A stretch of DNA of 64,000 nt from Candidatus Ferrigenium altingense (lineage in GTDB: Bacteria; Pseudomonadota; Gammaproteobacteria; Burkholderiales; Gallionellaceae): positions 712,459-776,458 of the forward strand of contig JAHRYS010000001.1 of the NCBI GenBank assembly GCA_020621985.1, read 5' to 3'. Made by a program: the position numbers and the translations under genes. Shown piece after piece: positions 34,586 through 42,917 of this stretch (position 1 is its first letter; each line of letters begins with the position of its first letter). A model generated the notes under the pieces. The model saw nothing but the letters and a program-made list of their open reading frames with translations. It made no database searches and was not told where the DNA came from.

Positions 34586-35937
34586 GGGGGTGTCCTGCAT
34601 TTTGTGTAAACGGGGTTTCGTCTAACTCGGTGAAATCCGCTCTTCAAACTGGATAGTGAAGCGGTTCAGAGCGGCTTTCCAGTCCCGGATTGGCATTGTC
34701 CATTTCTTGCTGATGTTTCTTAGCGCCAGGTAAAACAGCTTGGTCACCGCATCGTCGGTCGGGAATGAACTGCGAGTTTTGATGACTTTGCGCAAGCTCA
34801 TGTTAATCGATTCGATGGCGTTTGTCGTATAGATTACTTTTCGGATTTCCGGTGGATAGTCGAAAAACGGGATGATCCGCGCCCAGTTCCGCCGCCAGCT
34901 CAGCCCGATAGATTGGTAGTCCTTGTCCCATTTCTTCTCGAAGTCGGTCAGCCTTTGTTCGGCGAGTTCGACGGTCGATGAGGTGTAAATCAGCTTCAGA
35001 TCGGCGGCGACTTCCTTCTGCATTTTCCACGGCACAAAGTTCAGGCTGTTGCGTACCATGTGCACGATACACAGCTGCACAGCCGCTTTCGGATAGACTG
35101 CTTCGATGGCTTCAGGGAAGCCTTTGAGCCCGTCGACACAGGCGATAAAGATGTCTTGCACGCCGCGCGTCTTCAGCTCAGTGACCACCTGCAGCCAGAA
35201 CTTGGCGCCCTCGGTTTGGGCGATCCACAGCCCCAATACTTCCTTGTGCCCATCCATGTTCACGCCGATCGCCAAATACACCGCTTTGGTTCGTACCGCA
35301 CCGGCGTCGCGCACTTTGACGTGGATGCAGTCCAGATAAAGAATCGGGTACAGCGGATCGAGCGGGCGGGCCTGCCATATCTTCACATCCTCGCTCACAG
35401 CGTCCGTGACCGCCGAGATGAGGCTCGGTGACACCTCGGTGCCATACATCTCTTCCAGGTGCCCTTGGATCTCCCGCACGCTCAGGCCGCGTGCATACAG
35501 CGAGATGATCTTGTCGTCGAAACCGGACCAGCGGGTCTGGTGCTTGGCAACAAGTTGCGGCTCGAACGCGCCTTGGCGGTCGCGCGGAATGTCCAGCGGC
35601 AACTCGCCAAAATCACCCTGCAAGGTCTTGGCGCTGTGGCCGTTGCGGGTATTGCCGGTGCGGTTGGTCACGGCGCCGCTTTTGCCGTGGCCGAGGTGTT
35701 CGGACATCTCGGTTTCGAGCGCCCGCTCAACCAGCATCTTGGTCAACTGCTTGAGCAGGCCGTTCTCGCCAATCAGGTCTTCGGGTTTCTGGTAGTTGGC
35801 CAGCAGGGCGTCGGCCAGTTTTACTAGTTCGGGGTCGGGTTTAACTCGTTTGCTACGCTTTGGTTCGGTCATTGTTGCTCCTTTATGCCGGCAGTCTCCT
35901 GCCAAATGACCGTTTACACAAAACTAATTACACCCTC
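34586..35937 (-). mobile_element. IS256-family insertion sequence
   Basis: A 1352-bp element. Its imperfect terminal inverted repeats share a TTTTGTGTAAACGG inner core and begin G(G/A)GGGTGT. It is flanked by an exact 8-bp direct repeat AACGAATA (34578-34585 and 35938-35945), which is the duplication size expected for IS256-type transposition. It has one transposase gene and sits inside a cargo gene. Confidence 0.93.
34622..35872 (-). CDS. IS256-family transposase (mutator type)
   Basis: A 416-residue DDE transposase; start MTEPKRSKRV chosen because AAGGAG precedes it. Seen: the family blocks ILYLDCIHVKVRD (first Asp), IACVDGLKGFPEAI (second Asp), QLCIVHMVRNSL, and YTTNAIESINMSLRK with the catalytic Glu. 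Length is normal for the family and no damage is visible, so the element may still be active. Confidence 0.94.
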   Translation of the reverse strand: MTEPKRSKRVKPDPELVKLADALLANYQKPEDLIGENGLLKQLTKMLVERALETEMSEHLGHGKSGAVTNRTGNTRNGHSAKTLQGDFGELPLDIPRDRQGAFEPQLVAKHQTRWSGFDDKIISLYARGLSVREIQGHLEEMYGTEVSPSLISAVTDAVSEDVKIWQARPLDPLYPILYLDCIHVKVRDAGAVRTKAVYLAIGVNMDGHKEVLGLWIAQTEGAKFWLQVVTELKTRGVQDIFIACVDGLKGFPEAIEAVYPKAAVQLCIVHMVRNSLNFVPWKMQKEVAADLKLIYTSSTVELAEQRLTDFEKKWDKDYQSIGLSWRRNWARIIPFFDYPPEIRKVIYTTNAIESINMSLRKVIKTRSSFPTDDAVTKLFYLALRNISKKWTMPIRDWKAALNRFTIQFEERISPS

Positions 35938-36598
35938 AACGAATATGGTATTGCCGCAATTTGCCTGACCCGTTATATCGCCAAAGAGTCTCATCGGAAT
36001 GGGCCTTTGATCGCCGAACAAGATGCAATTGAGGCTGAAATGAAAGATACCGTCTCGAAATTTGATTTTTCAAATCTACGTGAGAAATTTCCACAAGGGA
36101 TTGGTGTGATCACACATTTTGCATTGCCGTTCTGGACGCCTGACGACATGAGGTTGAACATGCTTCGACGGTTTGACTTTCATCAACTGCTTCCGAATAA
36201 TCACGAAGCAGTGCAGACAATTCAAAAGCAATGGTGTGCCTGACGACTTCAACACCTGCTTCGCGCCCAGAGTAACTCCGTCAAGTCAATTTCGTAGATT
36301 CTATTATGATTGTCAGCAATAGCTGATATAGGATAAATCGAACTTCCTGAATGTGTTGGAATGGAAGCTTTAAAAACTTGAAACCCGGACGTTCCCGTAA
36401 GCTGATCCGTCAGCCATTTCACAAAAACGTCACAGTCCGCTTAGGCCGATTATGCAAAGTCATTGATTATGGAAAGTAGCTGGGCTAATAGGCGGCAAGG
36501 CCCAGGCAGCAAGGGGGTTAGCAGCAGGTAACAGTGCTGTGAACTAGACATAATCTCAGCGATGATCTGAAGTAACGGCTCCACTTTAGGAGACCGTT

Positions 36599-37558
36599 AT
36601 GAAACCTACCACTTCGCACCAGGCCAAACCGAAGGCCCGGATACCTACATCATTTTCGGTGCACATTGCCGACGAGCTACGCCTTTACGATGCACATCTA
36701 CGTGACGTGCGAGGACTGGCAACCAGTACACGCAAGGGACGTCTTCACGTTGTCGGCTTGCTGCTGCAAGAGAAATTCAAGGGGCGCGCTATCGAGATCG
36801 GTAAGCTGCATCCCGACGATATTCGCCAATTCCTGGCAGCCCAGCAGAATGGAAAGCAGTCAGCTTCTTATTCATCTCACCTGGCAGCGACCTTGCGTAG
36901 CTACCTGCGTTACCGAGCCACTTGTGGTGACCAGGTCGGCAAGCTGACAGCAGTCATCCTGAATCCCGTTCATTGGAAGCTGGCATCGCTCCCGCGTGCG
37001 CTCAATCCAGAGCAGGTCGAGCGTTTGTTGAGCAGCATTTCCACCGCTCGCCGATGGCCAAAGCGCGGGTATGCCATTGTTCGCTGCGCACTGGACATGG
37101 GGTTACGTGCTGGCGAAATCGCCCATCTCATGATCAGTGACATCGACTGGCGTGCCGGCATCGTGACGTTGCGTGGCACGAAGTCACTGCGGCAGGACGT
37201 CCTGCCCTTGCCGATGGAAACTGGACAAGCACTGGCTGACTATCTGCAACACGAACGTCCGTCCACCAATCACCCTGCCATCTTCGTCCGAAAGATGGCG
37301 GGGCAAGAGCAGCCCATCACCTCTGCAGCGATCCAGAAGTTAATCAAACGAGCCTGCCGTCGCATTGGTTTGCCACATTCCAGTGCACATGCACTCCGGC
37401 ACACTGTCGCGTGTCGCCTGGTCGAGAACGGCAGTTCGCTCAAGGAGGTTGCCGATCTGCTGCGCCACCGCTCTCTGAATACCGCTCTGATATATGCCAA
37501 GCTAGACACGCCAAAGCTGGCAGCCGTTGCCCTGCCGTGGCCGGGGAGCAAATCATGA
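36599..37558 (+). CDS. RIT recombinase 1, copy 2
   Basis: A 319-residue tyrosine recombinase identical in sequence to the product of 23374-24333, with all catalytic residues (R in GLRAGE, K in GTKSLR, HxLRH, Tyr in ALIYAK). Coupled to recombinase 2 by a 4-bp overlap. Confidence 0.92.
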   Translation: MKPTTSHQAKPKARIPTSFSVHIADELRLYDAHLRDVRGLATSTRKGRLHVVGLLLQEKFKGRAIEIGKLHPDDIRQFLAAQQNGKQSASYSSHLAATLRSYLRYRATCGDQVGKLTAVILNPVHWKLASLPRALNPEQVERLLSSISTARRWPKRGYAIVRCALDMGLRAGEIAHLMISDIDWRAGIVTLRGTKSLRQDVLPLPMETGQALADYLQHERPSTNHPAIFVRKMAGQEQPITSAAIQKLIKRACRRIGLPHSSAHALRHTVACRLVENGSSLKEVADLLRHRSLNTALIYAKLDTPKLAAVALPWPGSKS

Positions 37559-38529
37559 GTGCGCACATCAGCTTGCAAAGAAGGGTCGACGATTATCTTG
37601 CGGAACGCCGTCGTCTTGGGTTCGCATTGCGATCACGAGATACATTCCTGGCAGGATTTGCCGACTATGTGGCCAAATGCCATCATCGTGGGCCACTGAC
37701 AGTCGAACTCATGACCGACTGGATACGCCAAGGCAAAGATGGGCAAGGCTCGCCAGGAACGTGGGCTCGCCGTCTGGGGAAGTTGCGGTCATTTGTCCGC
37801 TACCTTAAACAGTTCGAGCCGGATACCGAGGTACCAGACGAGTCGATCTTTGGGCCGGAACCTGGTCGCGTGGCGCCGCATATTTACCGTGAAGAGGAGA
37901 TCGTCGAGTTGCTGGCGGCTGCTCGTCAGCTTGGGCCACACGGTAGTTTGCGTCCGATGACCTTCGAAACTTTGTTCGGCCTGATGGCATCAACCGGACT
38001 GAGGGTCTCTGAGGCGATTAACTTGCGTGATGATGATGTCGATCTCAAGCATGGGATGCTGACCATCCGGCAAACCAAATTCGCCAAGTCTCGTCAGTTG
38101 CCCTTGCATCCGAGTACCGTCGCGGCGTTGAGTCATTACCGCCGACAGCGTGTGCGGCATATTCCCACTACAGCTGACAGCCCGTTTCTTATTGGCAGTC
38201 GTGGCCGGTGTCTTGGGCAATCGATCGGGGAACGTCAAGCGCATCGCGTCTTCAATGCAATACGTGACAGCTTGGGCTGGGCCAATCGCGGTGCTCATGC
38301 GGCACCACGGCTTCATGATCTGCGCCACACCTTTGCCGTCAGGCGCATGTTGCTCTGGCATGCCGATGGCACCGACATCGACCAAATGATGCTGGCGCTA
38401 TCGACCTACATGGGGCACGCCGAGATCTTCTACACCTACTGGTACCTCACGGCTGTCCCGGAATTGATGGCCTTGGCCGGAGGGAAGTTCGAGCGTTTCG
38501 CTGATATCGCAGGAGGCAACGATGCGTAG
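37555..38529 (+). CDS. RIT recombinase 2, copy 2
   Basis: A 324-residue tyrosine recombinase identical to the product of 24330-25304. Start at the ATGA overlap; overlaps recombinase 3 by 8 bp. Confidence 0.92.
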   Translation: MSAHISLQRRVDDYLAERRRLGFALRSRDTFLAGFADYVAKCHHRGPLTVELMTDWIRQGKDGQGSPGTWARRLGKLRSFVRYLKQFEPDTEVPDESIFGPEPGRVAPHIYREEEIVELLAAARQLGPHGSLRPMTFETLFGLMASTGLRVSEAINLRDDDVDLKHGMLTIRQTKFAKSRQLPLHPSTVAALSHYRRQRVRHIPTTADSPFLIGSRGRCLGQSIGERQAHRVFNAIRDSLGWANRGAHAAPRLHDLRHTFAVRRMLLWHADGTDIDQMMLALSTYMGHAEIFYTYWYLTAVPELMALAGGKFERFADIAGGNDA

Positions 38530-39535
38530 GCAAACAAAGTCACCACCCTCATTTGCCGCGCTTGTCCAAGCGTACTTTGCCGAGTACCTGACTCAACAGC
38601 GGGCGCTCAGCGCACAGACCATCGCCGCCTATCGGGATGGCTTTGTGCTCTTTCTCGACTTTGCCGAAGCGCGGCTGGGTAAATCGCCGTCCGCGATGGC
38701 GCTGGCCGACATTACGCCGGAACTCATCATAGCCTTCCTCGATCATCTGGAACGCCAGCGGCACAATTCCGTGCGCAGTCGCAATGCACGCCTGGCGGCA
38801 CTGCGATCCTTCTTGAAGTTCGCTGCACACCGGGACGTGGCATCGTTGCAGGTGATCGAACGCGCGTTGGGAGTTCCGGTGAAACGGTTCGAGCGCCCAA
38901 TGTTCGGCTATCTGTCACGCGAGGAAATGCTGGCGGTAATTGGTACGCCGGATGATTCCTGGCTGAGCCAGCGTGATCATGTCCTGTTTCTGCTCATGTA
39001 CAACACCGGGGCGCGCGTGTCGGAGATCATCGGGATCAAGGTCGGCGATGTGGTTCTCAACGACCGTGCTGCCTGCGTCCATCTGCGCGGCAAGGGGCGT
39101 AAGCAGCGCAGTGTGCCACTGTGGAGTTCGACCGTGAAGGCGGTGCGTGCCTGGCTGCGGGTGAATCCGGAAGTCCAGCCAGCATCGCCATTGCTGCCCA
39201 GCCGGAATGATCGCGTGATGACCAGAACCAATGTTGCGCTCAGGTTGGCATTGGCGGTCAAACGTGCAACCGATTCATGCCCCGCTTTGGCAAAGCGGCG
39301 AGTGTCACCACACACCATCCGCCACACTACGGCGATGCATCTGTTGCAGGCCGGCGTCGACATCAGCGTCATCGCCCTTTGGCTCGGTCATGAGAGCCCA
39401 GTCACTACCCATCATTACGTCGAAGCCGATCTGAGTATGAAGGAGCGCGCCTTGGCCAAACTCCATGAGCCAGAGGCAAAAATCCAGCGCTATCGGGCAC
39501 CTGACTCGCTGATCAGCTTCCTCAAGACGCTTTGA
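38522..39535 (+). CDS. RIT recombinase 3, copy 2
   Basis: A 337-residue tyrosine recombinase identical to the product of 25297-26310. All catalytic positions are retained. Confidence 0.92.
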   Translation: MRRQTKSPPSFAALVQAYFAEYLTQQRALSAQTIAAYRDGFVLFLDFAEARLGKSPSAMALADITPELIIAFLDHLERQRHNSVRSRNARLAALRSFLKFAAHRDVASLQVIERALGVPVKRFERPMFGYLSREEMLAVIGTPDDSWLSQRDHVLFLLMYNTGARVSEIIGIKVGDVVLNDRAACVHLRGKGRKQRSVPLWSSTVKAVRAWLRVNPEVQPASPLLPSRNDRVMTRTNVALRLALAVKRATDSCPALAKRRVSPHTIRHTTAMHLLQAGVDISVIALWLGHESPVTTHHYVEADLSMKERALAKLHEPEAKIQRYRAPDSLISFLKTL

Positions 39536-39629
39536 TTATGCAAAGCTCGGAATTCGCGCCGGGCGCTGCCAAGCAGCTCTTGGTGCGTGTTCCGATCTGC
39601 TACTTTCCATAATCAATGACTTTGCATAA

Positions 39630-39661
39630 TCGGCCTTATGCAAAGCTTTGCATAAGGCCGA
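39630..39661. repeat. 32-bp perfect palindrome at the outer end of RIT copy 2
   Basis: Half-site CGGCCTTATGCAAAG joined to its exact complement, extended by one complementary base each side. It shares its central 32 bp with the palindrome at 23192-23225 on the far side of copy 1. Together they bracket the RIT-cargo-RIT unit symmetrically. Confidence 0.85.
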
Positions 39662-39848
39662 AGAGCAGCCTTTAGCGACAAACGCGCTGACCGTCTCCAA
39701 TGTCTAACATATGCCGCCAGTGGCCACTGTCTGCTTCAAGGCAATGCCAATTTTTAATGCCAGCAGCAGCTTTCGGGCAAGCAGTTAGCAAGGATGAATA
39801 ACCTCTTCGTGCCAGTGGCCATAGAAAAAGTTTCTCTAAAGCAGACAG

Positions 39849-40267
39849 TCAGTAGCTGGGATTCAATATCAGGTAGGGATGGTGACATTGTTTAGCTCTC
39901 GGTATATGCCCTTGTCCAACATGATCTTGTGCGCAATAGACCCAAGCGTCTCGCCAATAAATCCTTTGAACATCGCCATCAAGCTCAATTTCTACCCCTC
40001 CATAACTGAGACGGCAATCTACCAGTAATAATTCAGCAAAACCATATGCTGGTTTATCTATGTAGTTTTCCCACCACTTTGTTGCCTGTTCTGACAGGAT
40101 ATTCCTGATTTGATGGAGAGAAGTAACAAATCAATTTGTTCTTTGGAAATTTTTGCACTTCGGTATATTCGACTAGAACGCATCTTGTTTCGAACAGCCA
40201 ACTGTGGATTGAAACAGTTTAGGTGTCGTGAAGACCGAAGGAATAAATGACTAAAAAAATAAATCAA
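39849..40267 (-). pseudogene. frameshifted remnant of an unidentified gene
   Basis: Minus-strand sequence reads as protein in two frames: ...SAKISKEQIDLL (about 40267-40120), then after a shift SLHQIRNILSEQATKWWENYIDKP...LDGDVQRIYWRDAW up to a TGA at 39849. The two pieces look like one gene broken by a frameshift near 40115. I do not recognise the protein. It occupies most of the gene-poor stretch between RIT copy 2 and the next operon. Confidence 0.45.
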
Positions 40268-40320
40268 GGTGTCTTACTCAAGCAACATTCGAGGGGAGAG
40301 CCAGAGCAATTGGCCAAACC

Positions 40321-40716
40321 ATGGAAAAAATGACTTTGGCCGATGGCTTCATTCTTTCTGCCGTGATCATGTGCATCGGCTGCATTGCTATGGTTAGCTT
40401 CATGCTGTGGGTTCGTTCGCGCTGTAGTGACGAAACCGTGACGAAAACCGAACACGTCACCCCTGCGGACGGGAACATATTCGAGGATATGGGTTTTGAG
40501 CCAGAGGAGGCGGCCAGGCTGCTTGAGGATTCCCAAGGCCGCATAGCTGAAAAACTGATTAGGGAGAACGAAACCTGGAACAAGGAAGCCCGAAAGATCA
40601 TCGAGGACAAGCTCGGCATCACCGAAATAGAAACGGTCACACTTACCAAGCGCGAATCTTTGAGGTTGCTTGAGCTACTGGAAAATCTATCTAAAAAAAT
40701 TGGAGAGAATATATGA
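40321..40716 (+). CDS. small membrane protein, head of a four-gene peptide operon
   Basis: A 131-residue protein (or 128 from the ATG at 40330). Seen: one N-terminal transmembrane segment (FILSAVIMCIGCIAMVSFMLW), then a soluble part with NIFEDMGFEPEEAARLL, which resembles the N-terminal motif of HigA2-like XRE antitoxins although no full HTH follows. The C-terminus is a charged helix. It overlaps the next gene by 4 bp. Confidence 0.55.
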   Translation: MEKMTLADGFILSAVIMCIGCIAMVSFMLWVRSRCSDETVTKTEHVTPADGNIFEDMGFEPEEAARLLEDSQGRIAEKLIRENETWNKEARKIIEDKLGITEIETVTLTKRESLRLLELLENLSKKIGENI

Positions 40717-40886
40717 AAGGTCTTGTTGCACTGGCGTTAGCCGCTATTTTTCTCTGGGCGCTAGCCTTGATCCCTGTGCGAAACGACAAAGGACCGCGTC
40801 ACGACCAGCGGAAAACAGCTCGTCCGAAGCGGCATCATTGGGTGTCTGGATCTGGCAAGCGTTGGCGGAAGGCAGGGAAAGCATGA
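40713..40886 (+). CDS. 57-aa membrane peptide
   Basis: A short frame with TGGAGAG upstream and 4-bp overlaps on both sides. Seen: one hydrophobic N-terminal helix (GLVALALAAIFLWALALIPV) and a very basic tail. The coupling supports translation; function unknown. Confidence 0.55.
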   Translation: MKGLVALALAAIFLWALALIPVRNDKGPRHDQRKTARPKRHHWVSGSGKRWRKAGKA

Positions 40887-41017
40887 ACGCTTTTATTCGT
40901 GGTTTCATCAAGGGGGCAAAAGAAACTCCACGCGGCTTCTTCGCGCCGGCAATCGCGATCTGGCGGCTTTTGTTGGATACCACCGAGTCGCTGGTAAATG
41001 GCAAGGGTAAAGAATAG
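40883..41017 (+). CDS. 44-aa peptide
   Basis: MNAFIRGFIKGAKETPRGFFAPAIAIWRLLL..., an amphipathic to hydrophobic peptide. Starts in a 4-bp overlap with the preceding peptide and ends just before the next ATG. Probably membrane-associated; I do not recognise it. Confidence 0.55.
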   Translation: MNAFIRGFIKGAKETPRGFFAPAIAIWRLLLDTTESLVNGKGKE

Positions 41018-41143
41018 ATGCCAATCGATTATGTGATCTTTTTGATTGTAGCGGCGCTGGGGATTGGCGGTGGTTTGTTTCTGCTTTTGGAAGCCAGGAA
41101 ACTTCGTGCTTCCAGGAGGGCCAAGAATAAAGACCGGGAGTAG
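41018..41143 (+). CDS. 41-aa single-pass membrane peptide
   Basis: Begins directly after the preceding stop (TAGATG). Seen: one transmembrane helix (YVIFLIVAALGIGGGLFLLL) and a basic tail (RKLRASRRAKNK). It resembles in design small phage or plasmid membrane peptides. Function unknown. Confidence 0.5.
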   Translation: MPIDYVIFLIVAALGIGGGLFLLLEARKLRASRRAKNKDRE

Positions 41144-41212
41144 TAATCCAGCCTTTTGTCATTCAAATCGACTCGACACAGCAGCAAGGTCAAAGATTGA
41201 TCATGGTTGGAC

Positions 41213-41371
41213 TCATCTGCCGAGCGTATAGCGGTACACCACCCGCAGCTGCCGGGCATAGTTCCAGCCCGGCTTCTTCCTGAGCCTGCAAGCCGCAACC
41301 ACTGGCGCAAAATAGCCGACCACGCTACGACGGATGAAATGTTTGAATCTGAGGCGAGGTTCGAATGACAT
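41213..41371 (-). CDS. small basic uncharacterised protein
   Basis: 52 residues (MSFEPRLRFKHFIRRSVVGYF...), with a strong AGGAG six bases before the ATG, which selects this start over longer frames. Highly basic. It is divergent from the IHF-like gene. No known domain. Confidence 0.5.
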   Translation of the reverse strand: MSFEPRLRFKHFIRRSVVGYFAPVVAACRLRKKPGWNYARQLRVVYRYTLGR

Positions 41372-41454
41372 ATGATCTCCTGTATAATTTTCCGCTAATA
41401 TATTGTCTGAATTAAATAAACAGACCGGACAAACCGGCTTGCCAAACTCCTGAC

Positions 41455-41736
41455 ATGACCCGCGCAGAACTGATCCAGCAGCTTGCCTCAAGCCAACCCA
41501 AGCTCACCGCTAAAGACATCGAGCTAACCGTCCGCACGATTCTGGATGCGATGTCGCACACCCTGGCAAAGGGCGGGCGGGTCGAAGTTCGTGGATTCGG
41601 CAGCTTTGGTATCAACCATCGGCCAGCGCGCAAGGGACGCAATCCCAAGACTGGCGTGAGCGTCATGGTGCCGGCCAAGTATGTCCCGCACTTCAAGCCG
41701 GGCAAGGAACTGCGCGAGCGTGCCGACATCAGCTGA
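41455..41736 (+). CDS. ihfB: IHF beta/HU-like DNA-bending protein
   Basis: A 93-residue member of the HU/IHF family. Seen: [11 protein letters not shown] at the N-terminus, [25 protein letters not shown] with the beta-arm and the conserved RNP(K)TG tip, and a C-terminal [14 protein letters not shown] that is typical of the IHF beta subunit. An island-borne copy is likely to be extra to the chromosomal one, and could assist integrase or replication complexes. Whether it is a true IhfB needs a tree. Confidence 0.85.
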   Translation: MTRAELIQQLASSQPKLTAKDIELTVRTILDAMSHTLAKGGRVEVRGFGSFGINHRPARKGRNPKTGVSVMVPAKYVPHFKPGKELRERADIS

Positions 41737-41739
41737 ATC

Positions 41740-42360
41740 TCAGTGCAGATATCCGCTTCCGGTGGATACGCCGTCGATCAAAGACTTGATCCGTTCTGCG
41801 GCAGTATCAAACAGCGCGTAACACTCCGCCGTCACCGGATGTGCCTGACACACCTCCAGCGGCATGAACTCATCCTTGAACTGTTCGATGCTTTTCGAGC
41901 GCGCGCGATGGATCGCCGTCAGCGCATCGCACGCATTTGCCTGTATCAAGCATATCCTGCTTTCGCCGACCATCCCGAACACCAGGTATTCGTTGTCGTC
42001 GCATCTGGACAGATCATCCCTGATTCCCAAGGTGATGTTCTGAGCGTTGGCTGAAGCCACCATCTCAGGGTCACATGCCATCAGATTACGCACAAACACC
42101 AGCGAGATATCATTAAACGAGATCGCCGTTGATTGACCACGAATCGCGTTGAATTCCCCCGCGACCCCGTCTAAAAAGGTGCCGTAGTCATCAGCCAGAA
42201 TCAACGCATGGTGGTAACGCTCATCACTATCAGCCAAGATACGGAAGCCGACGTAATAGACGTGCGCCCATTTCACTTCGGGCATCTGCTCTCGGCGTAC
42301 ATCCCGCAGCACACGGGTGTGGTCGGCGTGCGTATAACGTAACTGCAATGATGGGTTCAT
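41740..42360 (-). CDS. uncharacterised protein, last gene of an XRE-adjacent operon
   Basis: A 206-residue soluble protein. Its ATG overlaps the stop of the upstream 72-aa gene by 4 bp, and it faces the IHF gene tail to tail. Mixed alpha/beta composition with Cys in CDDNEYLVFGMVGESRICLIQANACDAL. I recognise no motif. Confidence 0.55.
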   Translation of the reverse strand: MNPSLQLRYTHADHTRVLRDVRREQMPEVKWAHVYYVGFRILADSDERYHHALILADDYGTFLDGVAGEFNAIRGQSTAISFNDISLVFVRNLMACDPEMVASANAQNITLGIRDDLSRCDDNEYLVFGMVGESRICLIQANACDALTAIHRARSKSIEQFKDEFMPLEVCQAHPVTAECYALFDTAAERIKSLIDGVSTGSGYLH

Positions 42361-42575
42361 TCGTTCTCTCCTTGCTGGTTGTTGCCTGTATCGGGCGTGC
42401 TGTCCTGTCCACCCTGTACCACTGTCAAATCTCCGCGCCGTTCCAGTATCGCCGTCAGCCGGATAATCTCGTCCTGATTGTCATCCCACGGCGCCATAAG
42501 CAACTTGAAAATCTTGCGCGCCAGTATTTCGTCAAAGCCACCATCGATAATCTGCAGCTTTGATTTGTCAGCCAT
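42357..42575 (-). CDS. small acidic uncharacterised protein
   Basis: 72 residues (MADKSKLQIIDGGFDEIL...), polar and acidic C-terminus with Gln/Asn/Glu. Coupled to the next gene by an ATGA overlap. No domain recognised. Confidence 0.5.
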   Translation of the reverse strand: MADKSKLQIIDGGFDEILARKIFKLLMAPWDDNQDEIIRLTAILERRGDLTVVQGGQDSTPDTGNNQQGENE

Positions 42576-42658
42576 GGCGATTCCTCATGCCATCTGGCAA
42601 CAGTTGTTTTTCTGCGGGGCAGGGTGTCACCGGATTGGCTTGTTCCGGTTCATCATCG

Positions 42659-42907
42659 TTACGCCCACATGTGATGCAGCAAATCATCGAAACCGCTGAA
42701 ATAGGCCATTGTCAGGATTGGCCACACTGCCAGCCCGTCCGCCAGTAACCCCATCGCCTCTTTGCCGATGCGCCACGGCGATACGTGCTGCGGCGGCTTG
42801 GCTGCCGGAATGGTTGCCTGGCTCATGATCTCTTCCACCTGCGGCTTGGAGAGCGCTGGTTTGCGTAGCGCTGCCAGCAGGGCGGCCTTGTCGTGTTGGA
42901 TGACCAT
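42659..42907 (-). CDS. small uncharacterised protein with C-terminal hydrophobic helix
   Basis: 82 residues from MVIQHDKAAL; GAGGAGG stands before this ATG. A helical N-terminus, then ALWPILTMAYF-like hydrophobic region suggesting membrane contact. Follows the 249-aa gene by 10 bp in the same operon. Confidence 0.5.
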   Translation of the reverse strand: MVIQHDKAALLAALRKPALSKPQVEEIMSQATIPAAKPPQHVSPWRIGKEAMGLLADGLAVWPILTMAYFSGFDDLLHHMWA

Positions 42908-42917
42908 GTCAACCTCC

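Larger units (their letters stand above)
34044..36243 (+). pseudogene. PD-(D/E)XK-like gene interrupted by an IS256-family element
   Basis: Two halves of one gene: 34044-34585 and 35946-36243, separated by an insertion sequence plus one target copy. Joining them gives a continuous 279-residue frame (VVMKNE then YGIAAICLTRY). Seen: FELVIAAKLAQLGFDV and DADATLKIDKYIIHVECKQP (about 115-151), a D...ExK nuclease-like core. The upstream half alone would give a protein truncated after the conserved core. It follows the ATPase operon by 36 bp (ATG at 34044), so it may once have been its fifth gene. Confidence 0.85.
36444..39635 (+). mobile_element. recombinase-in-trio (RIT) element, copy 2
   Basis: A 3192-bp element of the same length and orientation as copy 1, with the same 37-bp terminal inverted repeats and identical encoded proteins. 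Its left flank is ordinary sequence, while its right flank is the palindrome at 39630-39661. The two copies in direct orientation are 13,225 bp apart start to start and could recombine to delete the cargo between them. Confidence 0.92.
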
